Source: Parastagonospora avenae f. sp. tritici 18332-5 (taxonomy: Eukaryota; Ascomycota; Dothideomycetes; Pleosporales; Phaeosphaeriaceae). From it: a stretch of 64,000 nucleotides of DNA. Where the stretch lies: contig JAFJTR010000115.1 in NCBI GenBank assembly GCA_022559985.1, positions 1-64,000 of the forward strand, given 5' to 3'. Below the pieces are notes generated by a model. The model was not told where the DNA came from. It ran no database searches and saw nothing but the letters and a program-made list of their open reading frames with translations. The stretch's first letter is position 1, and each line of letters starts with the position of its first letter. The position numbers and the translations under genes were made by a program. This document shows positions 33,514 to 44,430 of this stretch, piece by piece.

Positions 33514-34931
33514 GGTGTAGCTTGTGCTATGTCAGTAAGAAGGAGGAGTGAGGTCGCACAACGCACGAAGACTGGCCGTCGCCGCCGTATGCAGAGTCGC
33601 GCTCGTCGCTCTATCGAGGTCACCTGTCAGTCTGGGTAGGCACCGCGCCAAGAAGTGGGACAAACGTCTATTTCCAGCGACGGACCGGAGCTGCTAGCCC
33701 CATTTGTTGTAGGTTCGTCGCTGCTCTCGTTCGCGATATCTGGAACGTTATGTGTGGCTGCCATGGCGATTGGGAACGAGCAAGATAGAAAAGAAGACGA
33801 AGAGCACGAGCTGTGACACTCGCTACTCCCACGCGATCTATGAATGATGTATGGTCTCCCAGCTTTGTGGTAACCCTAGGCGTGAATGACCGGTGGTTTT
33901 GTTGGTTAGTGTGCCATTTGTGGTGTTCTTGGCCAATGGCGGCAGAGCCGTGTCTGAAGTCGAGCGGACTTGGTCGCAAGACAGGCGATATTAACACGCG
34001 GTTGAATATGGAAGCTACTTTTCAGGTTGATGTGCAGGCTCACATGTGTGAACACGACACGAATCGGTCGGAGCTCAGACGTATATCGGGGGCAGATATG
34101 AGCTTATGCTCCCAGCTCCGACCGCTGCGGGTCTCTTCTCCATTGTCTTGTTCGGCAAACAACTTGTTTTGCGTAGAGTTACATTCAGTCGAAGGTGTAG
34201 TGACGTTCTCCAAGGTGGAGCCGCAACCATTGCCGACTTTCCGGTCCGACAATCAAAGGTTTCTATGCATCTCTGCGGCGAGGTCGAGGTCTGGTTGGGG
34301 GCGCTATGCCGGGCGTAAATTCGCGTCGCGGCTAGCAGCATCCGCCTGTAGGGGCGGATGCTCATTGGCGTGGAATGAGTTGAGTTCCGTCCACTGGACA
34401 TGTGGCTGTTGGCCATTTTCGGTGGAAGTGTCCGTTCTATGTCGATGCGAGGGCCGCCGAGGTCGAGGTCGAAAGAGCCATGGAGTAGCTTTTGCCAAGA
34501 CCTGATTAACTTTTTTCCAAGATTACGGCATGCCCCACCGCCCGCATTGCAGGACCCTCACGTGGTTCACGATGAAGCCATCACAATTCATCAAGAAAGG
34601 CAATGTGGGGTGATGGGTTGCGTTGCGCTGATGGTATTCAGACCGATTGCTATGAGATTCACGAGCGCCACGAGTCACAATATGACACGATTAATCCCAA
34701 ATCCCGAAATACACCTTGAAGTATACCTAAGTATTGCATCCGAGAAACAGCAAAATAGCACTACAGACTAAATGCAATGTTCGCGCAACTACACTGCAAA
34801 GCGCACGATGAAGCTATCATTCTCACCTTCACTACCTTCAAGCCCACTTATCTCCAGTAGCGCGTCTCTCTCCCCATCATTCCGATCTCAACCCCAACGC
34901 AAAACCACCACATCCACCACCAAATCTCATC
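33514..34931. other. Divergent intergenic region
   Basis: It lies between the minus-strand methyltransferase and the plus-strand gene at 34932. A plus-strand frame at 33813-34505 is long (230 codons) but Cys/Trp/Arg-rich without pattern, and I treat it as chance. A hairpin lies at 34337-34362. Confidence 0.45.
34337..34362. repeat. 10-bp-arm hairpin
   Basis: Arms AGCATCCGCC and GGCGGATGCT flank a 6-base loop. It is GC-rich and perfect. It lies in the shared upstream region of two divergent genes, so it could be a regulatory site, but that is inference. Confidence 0.5.
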
Positions 34932-35594
34932 ATGTCGCGGAACCTCTCAGATCATTGTCGCCCCTCCTCCTCTAAAAACCATCACCACCACCACAACAAC
35001 AACCGCTTCTCCTTCCCATCCAATAACCGCCCATACCATCATAACCAAAACTCCCACCGCCCAAACAAGTTCACCACCCCCCGAGACCACCAACCCTCCT
35101 ATCCCTTCTGGGAGATCCAAGACGACCTCATCGCCCCGACTCACTCCTCACTCTCCATCCTCTCTCTCGAGCGCTGGGCCTGTGCGACCGCCGCTTTCCC
35201 GCAGTCCGGTCTGGGCCGCCACGAACACGTGATTGTGGAGAGGATTGAGCGGCGGTATGGAGGCGACGCGGAGGGGGAAGAGAGGAGGTATGAGGGGTCT
35301 ACGAGGAGGAAGAGGAAGGGGGAGAGGGAGAGAGGCGATGAGGAAAGGGGCGATGAGGGGTTCATGAGGGATGCGATGCATCAGCGGAAACGGGAGCGAG
35401 AGGCCGAGATAAATGCCGGTGTCAAGAGGAGAAAAGGGAATACTATTGATCTTACTGGTGAGGAAGAGCGGAGTGTGCGCAAGGGTTGGGTTATTGATCT
35501 TACGGGGGGAGATGACGAGAATAGGCATCAGGAGGAAGTTGATTACGCCCAGTCAAGTGAGTGGAGTTGGCCGGGAAGTCAGGAAGATGCTTGA
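34932..35594 (+). CDS. Low-complexity protein with two SUMO-interacting-type motifs
   Basis: An open frame of 220 residues. The first 55 residues are His/Asn/Ser/Pro-rich. A short conserved-looking piece follows (WEIQDDLIAPTHSSLSILSL...AFPQSGLGRHEHVIVERIERR), then a highly charged Arg/Glu/Lys stretch. Near the C-terminus are two similar blocks 18 residues apart, NTIDLTGEEE and WVIDLTGGDDE. Hydrophobic-hydrophobic-Asp-Leu-Thr followed by acids is the classic SUMO-interacting motif, as in SUMO-targeted ubiquitin ligases and other nuclear proteins. No RING or other enzyme domain is present. Basic KKR-like runs (VKRRKG) fit a nuclear location. Function is not known. Confidence 0.65.
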   Translation: MSRNLSDHCRPSSSKNHHHHHNNNRFSFPSNNRPYHHNQNSHRPNKFTTPRDHQPSYPFWEIQDDLIAPTHSSLSILSLERWACATAAFPQSGLGRHEHVIVERIERRYGGDAEGEERRYEGSTRRKRKGERERGDEERGDEGFMRDAMHQRKREREAEINAGVKRRKGNTIDLTGEEERSVRKGWVIDLTGGDDENRHQEEVDYAQSSEWSWPGSQEDA

Positions 35595-35972
35595 GATACG
35601 AGGAAGGAGGAGTAGCAAGTCCGCGTGAAAGGCAAGTGGTCAATGGCGATCGTTCAAGGAGTGCGGCTCATGGAAAGCAAGGCGTAAAGTGTGGCATGAG
35701 GAGCGTGCGTATGTGATACCCCAAAAGTTTTAGCATCAAGGACATTGCATTTCTGAGACACATCATCACTGCAGGTAGGCATGGCATACGAAAAAGTGAA
35801 ATTTTGAAAATTCTATACATCTACGCAATCATTTCATATCGCATCATATCGAATCCCCGCGTCCAAAATGACACGCCCAGATAGGTATAAACATCCAAAC
35901 GCCCCATCAAACGATCAAGCGCTAAATACAATCGAAGTGACCTCCAAGATACATGCAAGAACATGAATCGCC
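35595..35972. other. Convergent intergenic gap
   Basis: No gene is seen. It holds the 3' ends of two convergent genes; a polyadenylation-type AT-rich stretch lies near 35800-35840. Confidence 0.5.
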
Positions 35973-38900
35973 CTACTCATCATCTCTCCCCTTCGCCTTG
36001 CCCTTACCCAAGGGACTCCCTCCTCCCAAACTCACCTCACTCTTCCGCCCTCTAATCTTCAGATTCTGAATCGACGGACTCGGCGAAGGTCTCGGCGACG
36101 TGCGTGGCGAACTACTTAACTGCTCGAACCTTCCCGCAAGATCTTTGACACGACTAGGCGAAGTTTCTCTGACGTCCTCCTCGGAGTTCTCTCTCGGCAA
36201 GGACATGAGACTGACGTGATCGACATCAGCGTTGACGACGCGTAGTTTACTCTTCGGGACCGTGAACATGACCTGTACGACGCGGCGCTCAACTGCGGCT
36301 TCGACGTCCCAATCAGCTTCACTAGCTGGAGTGCAGGGCCTTTCATCTGAGGGAGGGACGCCGAGTTGGTCGGAGCGGATGGGCGTGCGGGGAGTGGGTA
36401 AGGGATCGTTGTCGGTAACGAGAAGGTTACCGCGTTCTCTCCATTCTCGACGTTGTTGTTCACGCTCAGCGAGGGCGATGTCTTCTGGTGTGCCCCAGTC
36501 GTCGCCGGCGGTGCGCTTCCATCGCGTGTCGAGCTCGTCTTCGAGCCAGTCTTGTTGACCTCGTCGACTACGCCAGAAGCTGGCGTCTGAAGCGGCTCGA
36601 CGGGGCGGTGAAGACGCTGCTGGGAATGATTTTCTATTGCCCGCAGCAGAGGGCTCTATTAGTGAGATGGGGTGATCTGTATATCGTTCGTGGTATGACA
36701 TTGTGGTTGTAGATCTCGTGCGCTCAGCGCCGGATGCAGATCTTGTTAGCACTCTGCGAACACTGCCGAGCCAGCTTCTCCTTCTTTCTCGTGTGGCTGG
36801 GCGCGAATTGCTTGTTGTGTCCAGTGCGCAGGATGTAGCTGGGGTAGCTGTAGCAGCGCGGCTATTGCTACCTTCAGTGTCATGGTATGTGTTGGAATTT
36901 GATGATGATGTTCCTGTTCGTGGTCTCTCCGGGTTGCCACCTAACAGTGCTTCGCCCTCGGCTTGGAGGTGGGCGAATGACGATTGTGCAGTGCGGAACG
37001 AGTCAATATCCTCCTGAACATTGCTGCGAACGCTTGTGAAGGACTGAGTCCTAGGGTCGACCGGGCTACGGTGCCCAATTTCGTCTTCATCCTCCGACCT
37101 GTCACGTGTCGGACTTCCGTTGGGAGTTTTGAACGGGTTTGCATTGGCGGCGCTGTGGAGTATAGCGGCCGATCGAAGTGAAGCACTTCGTGCGAGGCCC
37201 GCGCTTGACGAGGTCCATGAGAGACCAGAGCGGGTGCTTCGTTCACTGAGGTTGGAGCCCGTCCTTTCTGAGGTAGATTTGTCAGGAGAAAGTCTGCCGG
37301 TTGAATGACGGGCCGGCATTGTGACACCTAGAGGCCAGTTGGATGGAGCGTGGTCAGACTGATCGGTGTCTTCGTGGGAGGGAGATGTTGGCGTAGAGTG
37401 AAAAATGTTCTTCTGTTCGCTGCCCCGTTGTCGAGCATCAATGAAAGGATCGAGCACGGGCGCACCATCCAGTATGGACTTTCTTCGAATATGGCCACGC
37501 TCACTCATCTCGGCACGTTTCTCAGTTGCCGTGGAGTCGTGTGTATGTTCCTCGTCTGGGTCTTCTTCTAGCTCGTCAATCGGATGGATGTTGCCTGGGC
37601 CTCGCATTTTGGCAGTGACAAGACCAGGTCTACCACTAAGACTGCGTCGCAAACCACGTGTTGGACTAGGGATCTCGACGAGCAAGCCGGTCCGTTCTGC
37701 ATCTTGGCTCGCAGTCTGCTTCCAGCCTTGTCCACCTTGAGTCCCGGGTGGGAAGTAGTAGTTGCCGTTCTGGCCAGCAAGATAGTCCATGGCGTCGGAT
37801 TGGCCACCACGACCATCGAAATTTTGCGAGTACTCATCGATGTTATAGCGATGGGTAGTGAATGAGAGATCCTGGATTTGCTTCTCGCGGACTTCGCGTT
37901 GCTTGCGCAAACGTCTTGTATACCACATGTAGAAGGCGAAGAGGCCACACACAGCAGCCAGGCCCATACCAAGGCCGACACCGAGTCCTACCTTTTGCCC
38001 TGGACTGGACAATGGGCCAGTATTTATGGGACCGGCGCCTGGAGCCTCGGGTGGAGGAGAGTAATCTGTGACCCAAGTGTTGGATGTAACGTTGAAGAAG
38101 TATGATTTACTGTTGACTGAGGGGGTGGCCCTTCGTCGTGAAGAGGGGCTGGGTATCGTGTAACCACCTCTGATCATCATAACCCCTCCTGGAAGCATGG
38201 TAGCGCCATGGCCATACAGTCCGGAGTCTGTCGGCAGGCCTTCGCCTGAAGAAGAGGGCAACGTCCAGTGCCAATCGTCCTTTCCACCATAGCCGCTAGC
38301 GATGTTGAGTATCGCGAGCTGCGGCTCTGCGGGAGTACCGGTATCGCCGACCCAGCCTCCGAATACGATGATCCGCTGACCGTCTGCAGTAAGGGCTGCC
38401 GTGTGGCCAGATCGCGGATCGATAGTTGCTGCATTAGCTCGACGGGCCAGATCTGTGTGCGAGGAATCGGACTCTTCGACGCCAATGAACGTCCAGCCCT
38501 GTTCCGGAAGAGAGAAAAGCGCGACCTGCGACATGTTGATGAATGCTGTACTTGTATGTCCACCGATGAGCAGAAAGTTCTGCTGCTGCGTTTGACTGCC
38601 ATCACTGCGATTGGAGAAGGTGGGCTCGAGGCCAGTAATGGAAAACCCAGCTTCGGGTACGGGGGGGCCGCGGCTGGTAGATAGGTCCATAGTGTATGCA
38701 ATCGCGTTGTCGCGGCTGCCCGACGGCTGCAGAGTGGTCATGAGGTTCGAGTAGTTGGCTGCAGACTGCCAGGTCGTGCTGTTGGCATCGCTGAATGGGC
38801 ACATTCCACCGAAGATGTATGCGCTCGTCGTTGTCGCGTCTCCATCAACCGCGCTGGAGAAGGTCATGCCTCCACCGAGATAGTTAGGACCCATGACCGC

Positions 38901-39320
38901 GTTGTGTGCGCTATCCTTGACCGACATCTCCTCTTGCTTCCAGCTGCCAATGCCCTTCTCTTTCGACGAACTTGGTGTGAAGGTCCACACATGGCCGCCA
39001 TCTACACCTTGTGAGCAATCTCCCGTGTACACTGTGATGTTCCCGCTGTCGTCTAGCAGGGGTGTGAATGCGCGCGGCGTGGTGTCGTCAAGGAATGGCA
39101 GGGTCGGGTAGAGAGTCGTATATGGTAGTCGCGCAGAATCGATGGGAGAAGAGACGTCAATAGTGCCAAGCTGGAACTGGCTGGACGTGCTGGAGGACGG
39201 TTCGAAGACGTAGAGGAGATTGTCGCGCCGAAGGATTCGCGTGGGGTTGTTCGGCATCTGTGCCACTGCCATGGTGAAGAGAAGAGAGACAGGCAGCAGA
39301 CCGAGCCATCGCGGGCGCAT
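35973..39320 (-). CDS. Kelch-repeat type I membrane protein with long cytoplasmic tail
   Basis: A single exon. I prefer ATG 39320 (1,115 residues) over the ATG 27 bases upstream because it starts a clean signal peptide (MRPRWLGLLPVSLLFTMAVAQ). The ectodomain has kelch-type Gly-Gly blades: AYIFGGMCPF, FLLIGGHTST, RIIVFGGWVG and MMIRGGYTIP, each followed by an aromatic-rich strand, so a beta-propeller is likely. A transmembrane helix at about 445-467 (VGLGVGLGMGLAAVCGLFAFYMW) is followed by TRRLRKQREVREKQ. The remaining 630 residues are cytosolic, Ser/Arg-rich and probably phosphorylated. Similar architectures occur across fungi as putative cell-surface sensors, but no ligand is known. Neighbour 35595 side is convergent. 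Confidence 0.88.
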   Translation of the reverse strand: MRPRWLGLLPVSLLFTMAVAQMPNNPTRILRRDNLLYVFEPSSSTSSQFQLGTIDVSSPIDSARLPYTTLYPTLPFLDDTTPRAFTPLLDDSGNITVYTGDCSQGVDGGHVWTFTPSSSKEKGIGSWKQEEMSVKDSAHNAVMGPNYLGGGMTFSSAVDGDATTTSAYIFGGMCPFSDANSTTWQSAANYSNLMTTLQPSGSRDNAIAYTMDLSTSRGPPVPEAGFSITGLEPTFSNRSDGSQTQQQNFLLIGGHTSTAFINMSQVALFSLPEQGWTFIGVEESDSSHTDLARRANAATIDPRSGHTAALTADGQRIIVFGGWVGDTGTPAEPQLAILNIASGYGGKDDWHWTLPSSSGEGLPTDSGLYGHGATMLPGGVMMIRGGYTIPSPSSRRRATPSVNSKSYFFNVTSNTWVTDYSPPPEAPGAGPINTGPLSSPGQKVGLGVGLGMGLAAVCGLFAFYMWYTRRLRKQREVREKQIQDLSFTTHRYNIDEYSQNFDGRGGQSDAMDYLAGQNGNYYFPPGTQGGQGWKQTASQDAERTGLLVEIPSPTRGLRRSLSGRPGLVTAKMRGPGNIHPIDELEEDPDEEHTHDSTATEKRAEMSERGHIRRKSILDGAPVLDPFIDARQRGSEQKNIFHSTPTSPSHEDTDQSDHAPSNWPLGVTMPARHSTGRLSPDKSTSERTGSNLSERSTRSGLSWTSSSAGLARSASLRSAAILHSAANANPFKTPNGSPTRDRSEDEDEIGHRSPVDPRTQSFTSVRSNVQEDIDSFRTAQSSFAHLQAEGEALLGGNPERPRTGTSSSNSNTYHDTEGSNSRAATATPATSCALDTTSNSRPATRERRRSWLGSVRRVLTRSASGAERTRSTTTMSYHERYTDHPISLIEPSAAGNRKSFPAASSPPRRAASDASFWRSRRGQQDWLEDELDTRWKRTAGDDWGTPEDIALAEREQQRREWRERGNLLVTDNDPLPTPRTPIRSDQLGVPPSDERPCTPASEADWDVEAAVERRVVQVMFTVPKSKLRVVNADVDHVSLMSLPRENSEEDVRETSPSRVKDLAGRFEQLSSSPRTSPRPSPSPSIQNLKIRGRKSEVSLGGGSPLGKGKAKGRDDE

Positions 39321-40134
39321 CGTCAACGATGCTTCGGCTGAGAACATAGTGTCGCTGGTATCCTGAGTGCTGAGGGACGTTCACCTCGAACGACGCATTG
39401 GGATCTCCATGGACCGCGCTGTGGGGATGGCAAGACAGCGTAGCACAAGAGAGCAGACGAGATGAGAGAGTCCACTTTGCAGTCGGAGGTCGAGGGGTAA
39501 CAGACCTGTGGTTCACGCACGGGGCCGTCGGAGGAGAGGCTGGACTTGTCGTCAATCAACATGAACCCTACACGCAAATACTAGTACCAGCCACCCGATT
39601 GCACAGAAGCGCTTACTATTCCGCCAAAACGGCCGGCTATCGTCCAATCATGATGAAAAGAAGGGTCCGGAGGCAATGGTCTGGAATGTAGCGTGCACAG
39701 AATCCAGGCTATACTACCGGTCACCGAAGGGTTATGCCTGGACGTAAACACGGTTGCTAGGCAACGCCCGCTGCGGCTTGCGTCGCAAGAACATGTGAAC
39801 ACGCCATGCTCAAAACGTGCGCAAGCTCACCAAACCTGTTTGCCAGCGGTCCGGACGGATAATTGAAGGCAGTGGCGCGATATGAAAGATAAACTTTCGA
39901 ACTGAACCCTGGAGGTTGACGGAAGGGAGAGCGAAGGAGGCTGGATGTAAGGTGGTACAGCACGTGCCAAGACATTTGTCCCGCCCGATGCAAACGTCAC
40001 ACCTGTCGCGACGCATCGTCACAACTTTTCGTCTGTGATGACATGAGATGGTGACATGCACGCATGTGATGAGTGTCACTTTTTGATGAAATTCTTCCTT
40101 TGTACTATTCTGCTGTACCACACACGTGTCGCGA
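39321..40134. other. Intergenic, nothing recognised
   Basis: It holds the promoter of the kelch gene and the 3' end of the dehydrogenase. Open frames overlap on both strands and carry no motif. Confidence 0.5.
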
Positions 40135-41091
40135 CTATTCGCTGACCCTCATGCCTCCGTTGGCGCAGACGACGCTGCCCGTTGTCCAGCCAGCTTCGGG
40201 CAGACAGAGCATACCCACGACACCGGCAATCTCCTCGCTGTACGCGGGTCGTCCTCCGGCCGTAAGAGATGCCTCATATATCCTGTCATCATCGACACCC
40301 TTTCTCGGCGCAGCTAGCGGAGTGTGCTCAATGAACGGCTTGATGTTGGAAGTGAAGGCTTCGTCGTTGCTCCAGTACATGTCTGTCGCAACTGGGCCTG
40401 GGTTGATAGCATTGACGGTGCATCGCTCTGCCAGCTCCCGGGCCCACGTCCTCGTCATGCTCTCGAGGGCTGCCTTGGTTCCACCGTAGATAGATTGCCC
40501 CTTAAATCCCAGCGAAGAGCTGACGGACGAGAGGTTGACGATGCGTCCCGAGCGATCAGTGGGCAGGTACTGTACCGCAGCTTGCAGCAGCAGCAACGGG
40601 CCCCGCACATTGATGTTGAACTGTCTGGCAAAGTCCTCGCAGTCAACATTCTCGATATAGTTGTTGCCCGCGACACCGGCGTTGTTGATAATCACGTCGA
40701 GCTGGAACTTGCCGCTCTTCGGGTGCGCAAAATTGTTCTTGGTGACTTCGACAAGGTGCTTCGGCCCATTTTCGGAGCCCATGCTCGCCTGCACTGCCAG
40801 CGCCTTGATTCCATACTCGGCGGACAGCTCAGAGGCAAGGTCCTCGGCGGTCTTGGTGGACGAGTCGGAGGTGTAGTTGAGGACGAGGTTGCAGCCTTTG
40901 TTGGCCAGGTTGCGCGCGATTTCGACGCCGATACCTGTAACGTATCAGCGAAGGCCGCAAAAAATGTGCAGACCGCTTGTACCCCGCGATGCTCCAGTCA
41001 CGATACCCACTCTGCCCTCCAGCGGGCGCTGACTCGAGTTACTGCCCAGGTTGGTCGAAGCTGTTCGCATATGGGAAGGTCTGGCGGCCAT
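40135..41091 (-). CDS. Short-chain dehydrogenase/reductase, FabG-like
   Basis: Exons 41091-40983 and 40934-40135 join across a 48-nt intron (donor GTACAA, acceptor ACAG) to give 302 residues. The join rebuilds the NAD(P)-binding glycine motif TGASRGIG (about 33-40). Other SDR hallmarks follow: VIINNAGVAG, an Asn in FNINVRGP, the catalytic Ser in VNLSSVSSS, and YGGTK (catalytic Tyr and Lys). The C-terminal GGMRVSE fits classical SDRs of the 3-oxoacyl-reductase type. An Asn-rich N-terminal extension (about 25 residues) precedes the fold. Substrate is unknown. Expected to be cytosolic. Confidence 0.9.
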
Positions 41092-41920
41092 GTTAAGAGA
41101 CTTGTTTTTCGATGATGTTCCACCGACTTTTTGATAACAATCAGCGTGTCGGAGGCTCTGGGAAAACAGCTGTCTCGATGGTGGGGTTGCATTGAAGCTC
41201 TAAAAGTAGTGCGGGGAGCTGCTGTGGAGACCAGCATCAGCGGGCAGAATCTGGCCTCGCATTTGTCCGCCAATGGATGTAAGTGCACGAGGCCACGACA
41301 TGTCAGAAGTTCGGGACGAGGCTCGAAGGTTAATGCTGTAAACTTGGGGCCCAACCCGACTATGAAAGCGCTCTACCCTGCGAGTACACTGCCCAAGTAC
41401 GCAGCTCGGAGCCCAGGGTCCGAGTTGATCTGCCAAGAGATTCTGCTGCAGGGCGAGCCTCCGTGGTCGATCTGCATCACTGTGCTGGCGGACTGAGTCG
41501 CAGGATATCGTAAGAGTTGACGTGATCTACGTGCCTGTTGACTATTCTGCCCATGCCGATCGGTTTCTAGCTCAACTCTGTCGGACGCGTCCTTGGGGTC
41601 TGCGCATATGCAAGGCGGAAAGTCTCTGTGGTCGGACCTCCGAGAACGGAGAGGTTGGAAGCAATTATGAACGACAAGCCAGCAGGACTTTGTGATATAC
41701 GACTCCAAACGCTCGGTCCAGATGCGAAGGCCGACCGGAGTCGCATACTGACCGGCGAATTCTTTTTTTTTCGGTGAGTTCCTTCGTAGAGCGATGCTGC
41801 AGTGGGTGATAGAATGCCCGACCGGACGCGTGAGAGACGCTAACGTAGCGCTCACCGCCCTCACTAACCCCGCGCGCTTGAAAGCCAACAGAAAATAAAA
41901 GCACACCATCCCGCTGCCAT

Positions 41921-42000
41921 TATCCCTCCTCACTCATCCTCTTCTCTTCCCCTCCATCCTCTCCATACTACAATCTCCATCTTCCCTTTCATCCCCATCA
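41921..42000 (+). promoter_or_regulatory. Pyrimidine-rich leader of the methionine synthase gene
   Basis: A run of C and T (TCCTCTTCTCTTCCCC and CTTCCCTTTC) stands just upstream of the start codon. Such CT-tracts are typical just before transcription starts of highly expressed fungal genes. Confidence 0.55.
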
Positions 42001-42028
42001 CATTAGTCTGAAAAGACTGCACATCAAC

Positions 42029-44430
42029 ATGGTCCAATCATCGGTCCTCGGTTTCCCCCGCATGGGTGCGGACCGTGAGCTCAAGAAGGCCAACGAGGCC
42101 TACTGGGGCGACAAGCTCTCACGGGACGAGCTGTTGAAGGAGGGCAAGCGTCTGCGATTGGAGCACTGGAAGATCCAGAAGGATGCCGGTGTCGATGTCA
42201 TCCCCAGCAACGACTTCGCCTTCTACGACCATCTCCTCGACCACATTCAGCTATTCAACGTAAGCTGACATAACTAATCGGACTTCATGCATCTTCTAAC
42301 AACCAATCGCAGGTCATCCCAGAGCGCTACTCCAAGCACTCGCTGCACACACTCGATGAGTACTTCGCCATGGGCCGTGGTCACCAGAAGGATGGTGTCG
42401 ACGTTCCTAGTCTGGTGAGTTGAACGACGCTATCTATGTCTTGCGTCATCACTAACAACCACCAGGAAATGGTCAAGTGGTTCGACTCAAACTACCACTA
42501 CGTCAAGCCAACCTTCCAGGACGGTCAGACCTTCAAGCTCTCTGAGAACCCCAAGCCCGTCACCGAGTTCCTCGAGGCCAAGGAGGCTGGTATCGTCACC
42601 CGCCCCGTCCTCATCGGCCCTGTCTCCTTCCTTGCCCTCGGAAAGGCAGACCGTGACCAGTCGGTCGACCCCATCTCACTGCTCGACAAGCTCCTTCCCG
42701 TATACGTCGAGCTCCTCGAGAAGCTCAAGGCTGCTGGTGCCGAGACCGTCCAGATCGACGAGCCCGTCCTCGTCTACGATCTGCCCCAAAAGGTCAAGGA
42801 TGCTTTCAAGCCCGCATACGCGAAGCTGGTCGGCAGCAACCTGCCCAAGGCTATTGTCGCCACCTACTTCGGTGACGTCGTCCACAACTTCGATGCCCTT
42901 GCTGGCCTCACCAACGTCCACGGTATCCACATTGACCTTGTAAGGAACCCGGAGCAGCTCGAGAGCGTCATCAGCAAGCTCGGCTCCAGCCAGATCCTGT
43001 CCGCCGGTGTCGTCGACGGCCGCAACATCTGGAAGACCAACTTCAAGAACGCCATTGAGAAGGTTGAGACGGCCATCCAGAAGCTCGGCAAGGACCGTGT
43101 CATCATTGCCACCTCCAGCTCTCTCCTCCACACCCCTCACTCCCTCGATAGCGAGAAGAAGCTTCCTGCTGAGGTCAAGGACTGGTTCTCCTTCGCCGTC
43201 CAGAAGGTCTCCGAGGTTGTCGTCATCGCCAAGGCTGTCACTGAGGGCCCTGCTGCCGTTCGTGAAGCTCTTGAGGCGAACGCCAAGTCGATGCAGGCCC
43301 GCGCCTCATCCGAGCGCACCAACAACAAGGCCGTCAAGGACCGCCAGGCTAGTGTCACCCCCGAGCAGCACGAGCGCAAGTCTGCCTTCCCTGAGCGTTA
43401 CGCTCAGCAGAAGGAGCACCTCAAGCTCCCCACCTTCCCCACCACCACCATCGGTTCATTCCCCCAGACCAAGGAGATCCGTATCTCGCGTAACAAGTTC
43501 ACCAAGGGTGAGATCACCGCTGAGGAGTATGAGAAGTTCATCGAGAAGGAGATTCAGGATGTTGTCAAGATCCAGGATGAGCTAGACCTCGACGTCTACG
43601 TCCACGGTGAGCCTGAGCGTAACGACATGGTGCAATACTTCGGTGAGCGCCTTGACGGATATGTCTTCACCACCAAGGGCTGGGTCCAGTCTTATGGCTC
43701 CCGCTGCGTTCGTCCTCCGATCATCGTCGGTGACATCTCGCGCCCCGCTCCTATGACCGTCAAGGAGTCCAAATACGCTGCCTCCATCTCCAAGAAGCCC
43801 ATGAAGGGCATGCTTACTGGTCCCATCACCTGCCTTCGATGGTCTTTCCCTCGTGACGATGTACACCAGTCTGTCCAGGCTCAGCAGCTTGCTCTCGCTC
43901 TCCGCGACGAGGTTGTTGACCTTGAGGCTGCCGGTATCTACGTCATCCAGGTCGACGAGCCTGCTCTCCGTGAAGGTCTTCCCCTCCGTGCTGGCACTGA
44001 GCGCGAGAAGTACCTCTCATGGGCCGTCGACTCCTTTAAGCTCTCTTGCGCAGGCGTCCAGGACTCTACCCAGATCCACTCCCACTTCTGCTACTCCGAG
44101 TTCCAGGACTTCTTCCACGCCATCGCCGCCCTCGATGCCGATGTTCTCTCCATCGAGAACAGCAAGAGCGACGCCAAGCTCCTCAAGGTCTTCGAGGACA
44201 AGGCCTACCCTCGTCACATTGGTCCCGGTGTCTATGACATCCACTCCCCTCGTATCCCCTCCGAGCAGGAGATCAAGGACCGCCTCGCCGAGATGTTGAC
44301 CTACCTCAAGCCTGAGCAGCTGTGGGTCAACCCTGACTGCGGTCTCAAAACCCGTCAGTGGAAGGAGACCAAGGCCGCGCTGACCAACCTTGTCAACGCC
44401 GCCAAGTTCTACCGCCAGAAGTATGCTTAA
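42029..44430 (+). CDS. metE: Cobalamin-independent methionine synthase
   Basis: Three exons, 42029-42259, 42313-42414 and 42466-44430, give 765 residues, the normal length. Introns are 53 and 51 nt (GTAAGC and GTGAGT donors). The enzyme transfers a methyl group from 5-methyltetrahydrofolate polyglutamate to homocysteine, the last step of methionine synthesis, in the cytosol. The N-terminal half opens with SSVLGFPRMGADRELKKA. The C-terminal catalytic half contains TTIGSFPQTKEIR, the zinc ligands in QIHSHFCYSEF (His and Cys) and NPDCGLKTR (Cys), and QVDEPALREGLP. Codon use is strongly biased to C-ending codons, unlike neighbouring genes, matching high expression. The pyrimidine-rich leader fits the same. 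In Saccharomyces this gene is MET6. Confidence 0.97.

Noticed and set aside
33813..34505. Plus-strand frame of 230 codons
   Set aside because: Trp/Cys/Arg-rich with no motif, and the opposite strand is open over part of it; looks like chance in an intergenic region.
41373..41933. Minus-strand frame of 186 codons upstream of the methionine synthase gene
   Set aside because: It overlaps the pyrimidine-rich leader of that gene and has no recognisable domain.
43007..44299. Long frames on both strands inside the methionine synthase gene
   Set aside because: They arise from its biased codon use (C in third positions) and are shadows.
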